From NCBI GenBank assembly GCA_964016875.1, contig OZ024724.1:10836501-10900500 (forward strand): DNA of 64,000 nt. Direction: 5' to 3'. A program made the translations under genes and the position numbers. Each line of letters opens with the position of its first letter. Within the stretch, counting starts at the first letter, position 1. The stretch is from Fallopia convolvulus (taxonomy: Eukaryota; Streptophyta; Magnoliopsida; Caryophyllales; Polygonaceae). The notes beneath the pieces were generated by a model. That model ran no database searches and was not told where the DNA came from. It saw only the letters and a program-made list of their open reading frames with translations. Below, piece after piece: positions 1 to 11,961 of this stretch.

Positions 1-58
1 TTCATTGAAATACTTGCATATTTTGTGATGGGTTTGTCATCATCAAAAAGGGGGAAAT
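1..58 (+). mobile_element. 3' end of a copia-like retrotransposon interior, with polypurine tract
   Basis: The last bases before the LTR form an A/G run at about 46-57 (AAAAAGGGGGAAA), the usual plus-strand priming site of an LTR retrotransposon. The LTR then begins TGTTGGGACG. No coding sequence of this element lies inside the window, so the copia assignment rests only on the LTR and tract style. Confidence 0.6.
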
Positions 59-2643
59 TGTTGGGACGTTGTTGGGACCTCTGGTTCCAAACAACGGATC
101 AACTATGCCACTCTCCGAGTTTTGATAATGACAAACACCATGAGGAACTAATGTGGTTTGTTCAAGTATTTCTATGGAACGCAGGTACAGCCAAGAACTC
201 TCATGAATGACCAAAAGCCACAGAAGCTCACAATGCAGAAGTTCCCATCAAAGGAACTCTGAAGAGGAAAGTTCCCATGCAATGGGAACTCCCAGGAATG
301 ATCAAGAGAACACAAGCTTACAACGATGAAGAGTTTCCATCAAGGGAACTTTGAAGAAGACAGTTCCCATGAAATGGGAACTCACATGTGAGGACAAGAC
401 CGTTCAGCGCAAATCGCGGGATCCTGTCCTGGACAGTCCGAAGGAACAGTCTGAAGAACAAACTGTCATGCTTGATCCAACGGTCCGATTGACTCAAGAA
501 GTTGACCTAGTTCAAACCAAAGTCATATGTGAAGATAGTACAACTTGGGCATCAAGCAAAGGGAATTTTGGACACAAATGAAAGATGCGATTGCCCAAGC
601 AAGCCTGAACTATAAAGCCAAATGAATAGTACTCGGATTGAGTACTTCTCCCAGAACTCACAAATACCCATACCAGAGCAAAGAGAAAGAAGAAGAAGAG
701 AAGTCCCCACCGACGAGTGTGTGATCTCGACGACGGTGAAGCCGAAGTTCCCAGGGGCAAGGGAACTGAGAAGTCGGTCTAAGGTTTGAGTTACTTGTAT
801 TTTGTTGTTGTGAGCTTAGGAACTCAGTTGAGAGGATTCACTAGTGTTGCTAGAGTTAGGTAGAACTCGTAGGAGCAGAGAAGTGTGGATCCGACTGTTG
901 TAACTAAGGAACAAAGCAATCAATATAAGTAAGTCATTCAAAATCCTCCAAGCGGAGGTAGAGGTTGATGTTCGCATTTTTAGTATAGTTTTTGATAGGT
1001 TTTCTTTGCTTATTAGGTTTAGTTTTGTCTAGTTTAGGTTTAGTTTTGAGTATTTTTAGTCAGTTTTGCATAAATCTACGAAAAGAGTGGAATCTACGCT
1101 ATTTTGTGTATTTTGCAGATTTTAGCGAGGAAAGGAGCTAAATGGAGCTTAATTTGGAGCATCACAGTGAAGGATGGGAGAGGGCGAGATTTAAGAAGTC
1201 GAAGCTCAAGAGTACAAGAGGAGGTGTTGAAGAAAATAAAACCCAAGGCTCGTTAACGAGGCTGTGAAGGGTCGTTAACGAGGCCATGAAGAGAAAAATT
1301 TCGGAGTATTATTTTATTATTCACCGATCCTGAGCGGGAATTTATTTCCGTATCGATTGAGTATCTTTTTAGAATCTTTATGGGTTATTAGAATATGTAT
1401 TTTAGGGTTTAATATCTTTCTAGATTTTATTTCTATCTTTTAGAGATTGTTTCTATCTTTTTAGGAAAGTTTTTATCTTTTAGCCTTTTTAGTTTTTTAG
1501 GATTTTCTAGTATAAATACCCTTCTATCTAGCATAGAAAGGGGGGGCTTAATTTTGGAGTCGAATTTTGGAGCTAGTTTTTGGAGAAGATTTGGAGGAAG
1601 GCCGAAGGAGAGAGAACCGGATCCGAAGTCGGTGACGAGGTTCGGTAACGACGGTTTCCGAGGTTCGTTTGTCGAGTTTGTGGTTCGGTGCATGTTTTGT
1701 TTAGTTTTCTTATGAATCTGTGTAAGACGATATTTTTGTTGGTAATTTAAGTTTGAGTTTTGTTTCAATGTTTGTTTTTATTGAAGTTTTTAGTTTCTTA
1801 ATCATGAGCAGTGAGTAGTCTATTTTTCTAGGGTCGGGGTTAAGCCCGGCATAGTTGAGCATGTTTGATGAGTAAGATTGTGTGTTGAATGCCTTTTATC
1901 ATTATTGAGATTGTTTGTTGTGCTTAATACTGAAACGGGAGTTGAGGTAATTTGAGTTTTAACTTGATTGAAAGAGAAAGTTAGTAACTTGAAGGTTGAT
2001 ATTGTTTGAAAACGAAAGTTTCAAGCTTTAGATCCAAGACAAGCAATTGAGTGAGTTAGTTTATGAAAGTAGATTAATTTACTTGTTAAGTCAATGAAAG
2101 TTGATGACTCTATCTATTTAAAGGCATGATCTTATCTTCTTACGAAATCTTATACTTGGCTATGTTGTGGTATCCCTTCCTAGATTTTTGTTCTAATTGA
2201 ATTATTTCTGGTAAATCTTCGTTGCTGAGTACTTGCCTCGGTACCGAATATTAATTAGAATTTTATTAGGTCGTTAGTTAGTATTTTTGTGTTCGGTGGT
2301 TCGGTAACGATCCTGACAAGGTCGTTAACGAGGCATCTCGTGAGTGTTTTGTTTGATTTTGTTTGATTTTTATTAGATTGATAGACAGACAACCTTGCTT
2401 CCTGTGGAACGATCCTGACTCCACTGTACTCAGCGGGGTCTTGACTTACAAATTTATTTGTTGGCCGAGAAACCCTTTCAACAGAGGTTTACCCATACAA
2501 CTAGTTGGTTGTAGTGGGGTTCCTCTATAAGGGAACTGCGTTCTTTACTTCTTTTAATACTTGCGCTTAATTTACTTCCGCTGCCTTGGGAACAGCTTAA
2601 CAGCCAGTTCCCAAGCTCTTTGCTGACGGTTTACGATCCAACA
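59..2643 (+). repeat. copia-like LTR, interrupted by a nested solo LTR
   Basis: The LTR runs from TGTTGGGACG to GATCCAACA (TG...CA ends). Without the nested insertion at 966-2483 and its duplicated 5 bp it is about 1.06 kb. A TATAAAG box lies near 610. A second, inverted and truncated copy of its 3' part lies at 34,557-34,799. The 5' half has inverted repeats built on AGTTCCC/GGGAACT, at 238-258, 269-291, 331-350 and 361-382. The LTR ends directly against LINE coding sequence, so the element appears to have inserted into the LINE. Confidence 0.65.
966..2483 (+). mobile_element. solo LTR of an Athila-like element (TSD GAGGT)
   Basis: This 1,518-bp sequence starts TGATGTTCGC and ends TTTCAACA. 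It is flanked by GAGGT at 961-965 and 2484-2488, a perfect 5-bp duplication. It closely matches the LTRs at 48,644-50,135 and 55,164-56,496 throughout, including the TATAAATA box (1511-1518). No primer-binding site follows its 3' end, so it is a solo LTR left by LTR-LTR recombination. GTTAACGA palindromes occur in pairs at 1252/1274 and near 2300-2325. Confidence 0.9.
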
Positions 2644-3409
2644 ATGCTGATGGGGGAACTACGGTCAATCTCTTTGTCATCTATAGACCCCCGGACACTT
2701 CTCGTAAAGTGGCATTTTGGAAAGATTTGGAGTATGCCATGAAGAAGGTTGTTGGCCCGGTTATTGTAGGGGGTGACTTCAATTATACTTTGTTCAACCA
2801 TGAGAGAGAGGGTGGCTCGGGTGGGATGCATTCAAACTCAGGCACGTTTATTTTGTGGAAGAACAATTTGGGGCTCATTGAAATGGAAAATATGGGTCCT
2901 CGCTTTATGTGGAGCAAGCGCCTTTCTCAGGATTCGATTGTTTTTAAGAGACTTGACCGTGTTTTCATGAACACGGAGCGAGAGTTTTGTGGAGTGAGGC
3001 TCAGGTGCGCCACTTGTCCCACTTGTCCTCGGATCACAATCCTTTACTGGTTAGCTTTTGTCCGGATTTAGGCCTAAACAAGAAAAGAAGGCCGCTCTGT
3101 TCTGAAGCTGCTTGGATGACACACCCGAATTTTGTTGAGAAGGTCGAGAGTTCTTGGTGTAATGACTTGGACACACCGAGTGCTTTGGCTATAGTTAAAG
3201 ATGAGCTTGTGATTTGGAATAAGAAGGTCTTTGGAAACATTCAAAAGCGGAAGATGAGTTTGCTTGAGGAGACCGAGAGGATTCAAAAACATCCCAATAG
3301 GGCTCGGTCGGCTGTTTTTCTTGATAAGGAGGTTAATCTGCAAAAAGAGTTTGAGCTTGTTTTGGAACAGGAAGAGATTTTATGGTTTCAGAAATCGAGA
3401 GAGCAGTAG
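2644..3409 (+). pseudogene. LINE endonuclease domain (AP-endonuclease-like), broken
   Basis: The reading contains VNLFVIYRPP and VIVGGDFN, the latter being the Asp/Asn catalytic motif of LINE apurinic-type endonucleases, which nick target DNA. The downstream SDHNPLLV motif carries the catalytic His but lies in a different frame, entered near 2987-3070, so there is a frameshift. A TAG at about 3407-3409 then ends the reading. The N-terminal third of the domain is absent because the LTR boundary cuts it off. Confidence 0.8.
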
Positions 3410-5299
3410 TTGAAGCTTGGCGATCGGAATACCTCTTTTTTCCACATGTCCACTCTTGTTAGAAGAAGGCATAATAGGATTGAGTGCCTTAGAGATAATG
3501 ATGGTAATTGGGTGTACAAAAAAGAAGAGCTTGAAAAGTTGGTTGTTGAGTTCTTTCACAAGCTCTACATGGTGGTGGCTGTCAGGGGGCTTCATTTACC
3601 GACTTTTAGTGTGATCTTTCCGTCCATTAATCATGTTAGGTAGAGTGAGCTTGTTAAACCGGTCTCGGCTGAGGAGGTGTGGAGAGCGGTGAAGGATATG
3701 GGGGCATTTAAGTCGTCGAGAATCGATGGTTTCCAGCTGGTTTTCTTTTAGAGGCATTGGCAGATTGTGGGTAGGTCGGTTGTTGATTTCGTTAAGGAGT
3801 TCTTTGCATCGGGTTAGCTGCCGGAAGGGGTGAATGACACTTTGATTGTGTTATTGGCTAAATGTGATAAGTCGGAATCTCTTAGTCAGTTTCGCCCTAT
3901 CAGCTTGTGTAATGTGATCTATAAGGTGATTACTAAAAGCCGGAATCGATGGTTTCCAGCCGGTTTTCTTTCAAAGGCAAGGCAATTTTCTTCATGGAAG
4001 GTTGATAACCGATAATATCGTTGTGTCTGAAGAAGTCGCTCATTCGATGAGGAGAAAGAAGGGAACAAAGGGTGGATGATTTTGGAATTAGACCTCAAAA
4101 AAGCGTATGATCGCATTAGATGGGATTTCATTGAGGATTCCCTTGGGGCTGCTGGCTTGTCGGACCAATGGATTAGTTGGATTATGGCTTGTGTTTCCTC
4201 TACTAGGATGCAACTTCTTTGGAATGGGGAGGTGTCAAATCAGTTCTCGACCTCCAGAGGTGTTCAACAAGGGGACCCTATCTCGCCTTACTTGTTCTTG
4301 CTTTGTGTGGAGAGGTTGAGTCATATTATTAGGGACTCTGTGAACAAGGGAGATTAGAAACCGATTAAGTTGACTAGGAGTGGTCCTCATCTCTCTCATA
4401 TGTTTTTTGTGGACGATATTATGTTGTTTGCAGAGGCTTCAATTAGTAAGATTGAAGTGATTATGAGATGTCTTGATTGCTTTTGTGGGGGGTGGGGTCA
4501 GAAGGTGAGCGCCAACAAATCTATGATTTTTGTTTCTCCTAATGTTAATGCTCGGGTTATGAGATTCTTGGAAGTTGCTAGTGGTTTCATAGTGACTAAG
4601 GACTTAGGAATTTATCTTGGGCTCCCTATCCTTCATAAGCAAGTGAACAAAGAGACTTTTTCGGGCATGTTGGACAAGTTTAACGCAAGACTTGCTGGTC
4701 GGAAAATGAGGACTCTTAGTTTTGTCGGGAGGGTCACGTTGGTGAAGTCAGTTATGACGTCTCTTCCGGTGTATTCGATGTCTACATTCCTTCTTCCGAA
4801 TAGTATTTGCAAAGAGATTGATAGGGCGTTCTTATGGGGTAGTAGTGCTGAGCGGAAAAGGATACATAAAATGGCTTGGGAGGTGGTTACTCGACCTCGG
4901 CATCAGGGTGGCCTTGGAATTCGAACTATGAAGGAGATGAATTTATCCTTGATTGGCAAACTTGGTTGGCGCTTTGTTATGGAGAATGATGGAGTGTGGA
5001 TCTCGATTCTGAAACACAAATATATTGATTGTGCTCTTGGTCAATCGTTGGTGTGCTCCTATCTTTGGAAGGGTGTGAGAGCTGGTTTGTCGAGTGTGGT
5101 AATTAATGGATCTAAGTGGAGAATTAGGGACGGTGCCTCTGCTCGTTTTTGGAGAGATGTGGGGATGCTTGATCAACCTATGTGGGAGTTTGCTAATGGA
5201 GCTATTGAGGAGGCGCAATGGAATGCGTGTGTAAAGGAGTTTTGGATCGAAAATAGTGGGTGGAATTGGAGCATGTTTGCCCATCGCTTGATTACGTAA
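3410..5299 (+). pseudogene. LINE reverse transcriptase, broken
   Basis: Recognisable pieces in order are LGDRNTSFFH (linker before RT), ILELDLKKAYDRI (first catalytic Asp), STSRGVQQGDPISPYLF (conserved RT block) and HMFFVDDIMLFAE (the FVDD form of YxDD, with the catalytic Asp pair). The thumb-side region GLPILHKQVNKETF and FVGRVTLVKSVMTSLPVYSM follows. An in-frame TAG near 4355 separates the block before FVDD from the rest, and frames also change near 3640-3830 and 4015-4076. The 4370-5299 segment is the longest intact piece at 309 codons. Confidence 0.85.
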
Positions 5300-5303
5300 T
5301 GGT

Positions 5304-6393
5304 GTGTTGCTTAAAATAGAAATTGTTGCTATTCTTCTGGCTGATTCTTCGATGGCGGACGAGTTGAGTTGGAGGCTTTCTTCTGATGGAAACTACTCGG
5401 TGTCCACCGATTACGATATGCTGAGGGGTGATGATCTTAGGTTGGATGTTGATGGCTGTTTTTACCGCCGATTGTGGAAGATTCAAGTTCTTGAACGAGT
5501 GCACTGCTTTGTCTGGCTTGTGTCTAATGGTGGCGTTCTATCCAATTCCGAAAGAAGACGACGATATATTTCGGCCACGGATGCTTGCCCACTTTGTCCC
5601 AATGGTGTTGCTGCGGTGGAAACATATGAGAACTTACTCCGTCATTGTGATCAGGTTATAAATATTTGTTAAAATTAAATGTTTCTGATTTTGTGCATAA
5701 TTTTATCAGATGAATTTTGCGGAACTGACGCGGGCCAATGTTATGGTGTCTGGCAAAGTTAGGAGGCGGACTGGAGTGCTATCTTCAGCACGGTGCTCTA
5801 CTGGATTCGGAGATGGAGGTGTGCAACGGTGATTGGTGAGGGAACGAAGGTGATGGACAAGGGGACTTTCATTATGCTACAACCTACAAGTCAATGATTA
5901 TATAAAAGCCATTGGTAAGTCTTTTTCTACTGTTCCGAGTTCTATTAAAATAATGCATGATATTTCTTGGTCTTCTCCTAGGGAGGGTTAGGTTAAAATC
6001 AATACGGATGGCTCGGTTAAAGACGATGGGGTTGCTGCGGCGGGCGGTGTTATTAGAGACCATTATGATTAGTTGGTCACCAGTTTTGTTCACAATATTG
6101 GCTCTAGCTCGGTTCCAATGGAGGAGCTATGGAGAGTACTCAATGGACTGAAGATTGCATGGGATAGAGGTTTCCGTCAAGTCATTTTGGAGTCTGACTC
6201 GCAGCTCGTTGTTCGTCTTCTCAACTCTCGGGTGAGTAAATGGCATCCGTTATACAACCTGGTATTTCGATTCCAAGGCTTTTTAAGTAGGGATTGCACT
6301 ATCCGATTCCATCATGTGTATCGAGAGGCTAATTCGGTTGCGGATTACCTCGCGTCTTATTTATTTCGTTTTCGTTGGGTCTTAATGTATTGA
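5304..6393 (+). pseudogene. LINE zinc-binding region and RNase H domain, broken
   Basis: 5304-5672 encodes the zf-RVT-like segment LSWRLSSDGNYSV through ACPLCPNG and LLRHC, a Cys/His cluster found after RT in plant L1 elements. A 45-bp AT-rich stretch near 5655-5700 interrupts it. From about 5998 an RNase H domain is readable: NTDGSVKDDG (first Asp), then EELWRVLNGL (Glu), then LESDSQLVVRLL (Asp) and the YREANSVAD motif. An in-frame TAG interrupts it at about 6070, and the final part is read at 6073-6393. Confidence 0.8.
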
Positions 6394-6550
6394 TTGCCTC
6401 GCCTGAAGGGATTAATTTATTGCTTCTTGATGATGTAAAAGGTCAGGCTATCCTCCGCTTGAGTACTACTTAGCCCTTTTTCTTATTAATTAATAAAACG
6501 CCCCTTGAGGGGACGGAGAGTACCGCCTCTCCTTTAACCAAAAAATAGTT

Positions 6551-7569
6551 AGTGTAGTGTCACTGCACAGAATTTTGTATAATTTTATGCATTATTTCAA
6601 TTAAATGATTTTATATGATGTCATATTTTTATGTATAATAAATGGTAATTTTATAAATTGTATTAATTTTTATTATGTGAATTTGATATTATTTCAATGT
6701 TATTTGGCAGTAAATTTTAAATTATTAGTGATAGTGTTTTGGTGTTAGTCATATAAATACTGTTTATTAATATATTATAATATACATGAATAATTTTAAT
6801 TGGAAAAGTTGAAATAATATGAATAATTTTATTTAAATGTGAGATGGGAGAAGAATTATTCTAGTGGCTTGAAAAAGTTAAACAAAAATATATAGTTATA
6901 AATTAATGAACTTTAGTTATTTGTATTAAAAATTAAGATAAATAATTGAATTTAGTATATTTAAAAAGTTAAATATGTCATCATTTATTAAAATTTCTCA
7001 AATTTATTTTTTCAAATATAAAAATACTATTTGAGAGATGTAAAAACATAAGGTCAAATCTAGTTATTTAACTTTTTTTTCTACCAAAAAGGATTTATAA
7101 TATAAGTTTCGTAATTAAATAGCTCTATTTAAAAATGATAAATTGAATTAATAAATTTATATTCTTATTTTGTGAAATAAGATAAATAAAAAAATACAAA
7201 AATGTACATTATTGAATTTAGTAAATTAAAAAAGTTGAAAAATTAAATTTGAGAAAATTTGTTACATCCACATCTATAAAAAGTACTCAAATTTCTTTTG
7301 TAAAATATAAAATTATTATTTGAGAGATGTTACAATTTTAGGATAGAACTAATTATTTAACCTTTTCTATTAAAAATTTATTATATTATAATTTTCACAA
7401 TTAAATAGATTTATAAGAAAAAAAGATAAATTAAATTAATAAATTATATATTCTTATGGTAAAAAAGAAGAAAAATTTAAAAATTATAAAAAATCAATTA
7501 AAATAATGATTTTATAGTCTTATTTTATAAGAATAAAAAATTACATAAAAATGAAGTAATAATTAATAA
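6551..7569. other. AT-rich non-coding stretch with a decayed Helitron end
   Basis: I see no gene here. At about 6838-6903 the order of blocks (a GAGRTGGG-like run, a TTCTAGTGGCTTGAAAA-like run, then ATATATAGTTATA) matches the 5' end of the minus-strand Helitrons at 10,977-11,570 and 30,068-30,652. It is probably an old remnant. Related AT-rich segments recur at about 7020-7130 and 7320-7440. Confidence 0.45.
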
Positions 7570-7925
7570 AGGAAAAATGACTCTTAACAATACCAAGTAT
7601 CAACTTTTAACCAATAATTACGAACTTGAAAAATCAACCGCAACAATACGAACTATTTTGATATTAACCCAATACAATACGGGACCATTTTTCGGCAATA
7701 TTTCCGGTGGATGTGTTGACATAGCAACAGAAAAGTCTACATGGCATATCAAAATTTCAAACTTTTTTTATTCTTATTTTTTTAATGCCATGTCGCTTTT
7801 TTTCACCATATCATAAAAATCACAAAAAAATCTAACCAAATCGGATCAAATTATCAAAACAATACCAAATTTCTATGTGTAGAACGGTAGAACCTGTAAC
7901 TAATTAAAATCAAACGTGTAACAAA
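7570..7925. repeat. dispersed repeat, inverted partner at about 28,430-28,690
   Basis: The segment from GACTCTTAACAATACCAAG through CCAATACAATACGGGACC has a reverse-complement relative at about 28,570-28,685. The part around ATGCCATGTCGC and CACCATATCATAAAAATC matches about 28,430-28,520 in reverse. The small open frame at 7577-7816 has no family likeness, and I treat it as chance. Confidence 0.5.
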
Positions 7926-9521
7926 TCTACTATATATATAAAAGCAATAAGGTTTGGAGCCTTCTTATTGCGCCACCTAGGATTACGCCACATGGCGATC
8001 CTACATTAAGCCACCTCATATTTTTACACATGTCATTTTCTTATAATTTAGACGTTATTATAAATATTCCATGTCATAGTCTACATGTCAAAAAATATTT
8101 TAATTCCCATATAATCTTTAATATTGGATTTGAATTAAAAACAACTATGTTTTTTTTGGAAAATTTCTTACACATTTCTAAAAATTTATACGTAATAATA
8201 TTTTCAGCATAATTTTTAAGATCCTAACAACTCTCCAATATAATCTACCAAAAAAAACTCTCATAAATATATAACGAAATCTTATCTTATACTCTGAAAT
8301 TAATATTATATGATTATTGATTCATATGATATGTACGTACATAACGAGATTTATAATTATAATTTTAATTATAATATTCTGATTATAATTTCTCATCATG
8401 AATTTATTGCAATCTAAGTAGAATTCAATTCAAATCTTCTATCTCATTAAGTATTAAAATAATTTAGTCAAATCAAGTCAAATCAAAATAATTTAGTCGG
8501 TTGGCACGATATATTTCATTAAGTATTATGGATTACAAATTTAAAATCAAGTCAAATCTGCGTACAATCTAGCTTATTTTCATTATGATTTGGTTAGTTC
8601 ATATTTTTCTTTAAAATCAAGTCAAATCTTTTTAGTCATATTTTTCTTTAAAATCAAGACAAATCTTTTTGCTAAGATAAAAAAGATCCGATCCTATCTT
8701 ATTATAGACAAAAAAATATAAAAAATTGATTATTTTATACATCGTAACAATATACACAAAAATATTAAAAATTGACGACTACAATCTTATTTTATTATAA
8801 GTAAACTAAATATATATAAGAAAATATTTCTATCTTATCATTTATGCTAATAATAAAGAAATATTTTTTTTTATTACATATCTTCTTTCTAGAGATAACA
8901 CAACCAAATATATTAATTATTACTACCAAAAATATTTAGTATTTTAGAAATATTAAAATATTTAATAGTCTACAAGTTTATGTAAATGAAAATTAATAAA
9001 AATATTTAGATAATATAATGTTTAACCGTATGCAATATTTAGTTTATTTAGCCACTACAATAATTTTGACACCACCATAAATTAAATTAATTATATTCTA
9101 CCTATTTTTCATAAATAATTCCTCTTTTTCTTTCATAATAAATTATATTTTATTTATTAAAATAATTTTTAAAATTTATCTATTTCGTATTTTAAAATTA
9201 TATATCGTTTTATATTTATTTTATTCATATTTTATGTTTTTTAAAAAATACAACCTATTTTTTAAATATTGTTAAGGAAAATGAGAATTGTATATTATTT
9301 TATCTAAATAATCTATCTTTATTCTCAACCTTAAACTTAATAATATAAATTTGATTTGTTTTATTTAATTCCAAAACAAAATAAATTTTTGAACTTGATA
9401 CGGACAACAAATTACTCATATTAAATTTTATATTCTATTTTTCTCTATGAATATCATATTTATAATATCTTTTGAAAAAATATTTTGTCGTAGTCGTGCA
9501 TGGCACGACGGGCACAACTAG
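7926..9521 (+). mobile_element. non-autonomous Helitron
   Basis: The 5' end is TCTACTATATATATAAAAGC and the 3' end is ...ACAACTAG. A GC-rich hairpin (GTCGTGC/GGCACGAC, about 9494-9510) lies 8-10 bp before the end. The preceding base is A and the following base is T, the expected A/T insertion site. It is 1,596 bp with no Rep-helicase coding capacity. Related 5' ends occur in inverted orientation at 29,875 and 32,073. Confidence 0.85.
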
Positions 9522-10037
9522 TTTCTACAAATAATAACTAAAATCAGACCTACGAAAAATTGCCAGCCATCTCTAAAGAATAGAACAATTGAAAGAACTT
9601 GTATGAAACCCGATGAATATGAGAAGAGAGGAGGATTCAGGGATCACGAAACGAGAGAAATCCACATATTATAAAAACAATACTCTATTATGTTAATGTG
9701 TTCTTCACTGAGCAAAATTAATTACATATATTAATGGTCGCTGAGCAACCCCGTAAAGAATTAGAACAATACCTAATCAGAGGGCACTACTTTATGAACA
9801 TGTTTTCAGAAAAATTTAAGTTCAAAACCCTAAATTCAAAATACTTTGAAATCTTCACCAAATTCTCGTCTCTTCGATGTTGCGTGTTCGTTCGGCGTCA
9901 TTACAGGTTTTCACCCATTCGTTTCATATGGAAACGATATTGTTCTTGATTTGATTTTAATTAGGGTTCACAATTTGATTTTCGATCTTCCCCGTTCGTT
10001 TCATATGGGAACGATATTGTTCTTGATTTGATTTTAA
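9522..10037. other. unique-looking stretch with a 77-bp tandem duplication
   Basis: No convincing gene is present. A block containing TTCGTTTCATATGG and GATATTGTTCTTGATTTG occurs twice with a 77-bp period, starting at 9918 and 9995. The second copy ends exactly at the next Helitron boundary. Confidence 0.5.
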
Positions 10038-10928
10038 CTAGTTGTACCTATCGTACCATGTACGACTACGATTCAGTATTTTATAGACATTATAAATAGG
10101 ATATTAATAAATAAAATATAAGATAAAATTTATAATAGTAATTTATTGCTCGTAGAATAGATTAAATTTAATTTTGAGAATGAAGATATATTATTAAGAT
10201 AAAAGAATTATATTTTGTCTTTCCTTGGTGATATTTCATAGATTTTTAATTTAAAAAAAAAGAATATACAATATAAATAAAAAGAAATTATATATTCAAA
10301 TATGGAACAGATAAGAATTTAAAAAATTATACCTCGTAGTTAACTTATTAAATAAGATATGATAAAGTATGAAAGATAAAGATAATTTAATTATATTAAA
10401 TATTAAAAATTTAAATAATTTAATTTAAGATGGGATCAAACTCATTTTGTGGTTCAATAAAGTAAAGATTAGATAAGATTAAATATTAGATTATTCATAT
10501 TTTATTACTTTCCATGAATGTAAATTTAGAGATTATCAAATATTTCAATATATCTATCAAATACTTTATAATCAATTTTTATTAATTTTAAAAATTATAA
10601 ATATTTATGATTAATTTTTTTATTATAAAAGAAAAGCAATATATATCTATAAATAAATTCGTCAAAAGATATATTCTAAAAGATTTATATCTTTTTAAAA
10701 ATATTTGAAATATTTTATTTCAATTTTAAAAACTTGTATAAGGAAGCTTTAAAAAGATATTATTATACTAAATAGATATTTTTTTGATGTTAGAGATAAA
10801 TTTAAATAGTTAAAAAAATATAATAGATAGAAATTATAATAGAAATTGATATTATTTTTTTAAATATGAGGTGGGGTCATAATTTTTCTGGTGGCTCAAA
10901 AAATTATAGCTTTAATATATAGTTATAG
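10038..10928 (-). mobile_element. non-autonomous Helitron (minus), slightly decayed 5' end
   Basis: On the plus strand it begins CTAG, followed by TTGTACCTATCGTACCATGTAC, the reverse complement of a hairpin plus CTAG terminus. It ends ...AATATATAGTTATAG. The expected terminal GA is replaced here by GC, so the 5' end is mutated or off by a base. It belongs to the same family as 10,977-11,570 and 30,068-30,652. Confidence 0.7.
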
Positions 10929-10976
10929 CTTTGGTACTTAAAAATTGCCTTCACCACTCGATTCACCTTATTATTA

Positions 10977-11570
10977 CTAGTTTTACCCGTTGTACCATGT
11001 ACGACTACTATTCGATATTTTATAAATATTATAAATAGGATATTAATAAATAAATAAAAATATAATATAAACTTTAATATAAGTAATTTATTGTTCATAG
11101 AATGTATATAATTTTTTAATCAAATATTATATTCTTCCTATTTTATTTCTTTTCATGTACGTAAATTTAGAGTTTATCAAATATTTTAATATCTATTAAA
11201 TAATTTATTATCCATTTTTATTAATTTTAATTTTTTTTAACTATTTATCATTAATTTTTTTATAAAATTAAATCACTATATTTCTATAAATAATTCGTCA
11301 AAAGATATATGATAAAATATTTATATTTATTTTAAAATATTAAAATATTTTATCTTTAATTTTAAATACTTGTATAAGGAAGCTTTCAAAAATTATTGTT
11401 ATATTAAATAAATATTTTTTTTGATGTTGGAGATAAATTTAAATAGTTAAAAAGAATTTAATAGAAAGAAGTTATAATAATAGAAATAAAAATAAACTTT
11501 TTAAATATGAGGTGGGGCTACAATCGTTTTGGTGGCTCGAAAAGGTACAAATTTAATATATAGTTATAGA
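10977..11570 (-). mobile_element. non-autonomous Helitron (minus), abutting the MULE
   Basis: On the plus strand it runs from CTAG (10,977-10,980, preceded by A) to ...TATAGTTATAGA (11,570), followed by T. This is an A/T insertion with TC and CTAG ends on the minus strand. The hairpin is GTCGTACATGGTAC-like, and it is 594 bp with no coding capacity. The MULE inserted only 4 bp beyond its end, so the MULE target duplication (11,565-11,574) includes the last 6 bp of this Helitron. Confidence 0.85.
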
Positions 11571-11574
11571 TATT

Positions 11575-11662
11575 GAGTTTGGTTCAAATAAAACCAACTC
11601 CTAACATGAAACTGAAGGAGAATTTTGGGCCGTTAGATCACATGATCCAAGGGTTGAGATTA
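11575..11662 (+). repeat. left terminal inverted repeat of the MULE
   Basis: Compared by eye with the reverse complement of 26,677-26,764, blocks such as GAGTTTG, ATAAAAC, ATCATGAAAC/ACATGAAAC, GGAAGGAGAA-type and GATCCAAGGG line up in the same order. I estimate about three quarters identity. Confidence 0.85.
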
Positions 11663-11961
11663 CTTCTGTGATTTTACAAAAAAAAATAACAAGGTGGTAA
11701 TTTTGTAAATATATCTAATTTTCTATACCCTTAAGTTCACTCTCAAATACCAAAAATTCTATCCCACACGCACGACTCCACTCCAAATCGAATTCTTCCA
11801 TTTTCAAATCGATCAAACTTCCAAAAGAGAACGAGACGACGACTCGACAAGCGAACTCTCCAACGATCGATCCAAGGCTCAAATCGATCGAACTCTCCAA
11901 ACGAAGGACGCTCGAAGGTCGATCTCGACAAGCGAACTCTTCAATCTTCTCACATTACACG

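Larger units (their letters stand above)
2644..6550 (+). mobile_element. L1-type LINE, 5' truncated and decayed
   Basis: Domains run in the plant L1 order: endonuclease, reverse transcriptase, zinc-binding region, RNase H. The 3' UTR ends in a short A-rich tail near 6540-6547. Stops and frame changes break the ORF at several points. The 5' end is lost at the copia-like LTR boundary. A second, diverged copy lies inverted at 32,128-34,556, and both copies share the 3' UTR pattern. The element can no longer encode its proteins. Confidence 0.85.

Noticed and set aside
7577..8212. Small plus-strand frames at 7,577-7,816 and 8,030-8,212
   Set aside because: AT-rich, of low complexity, inside a repeat and a non-autonomous Helitron, with no conserved motif.
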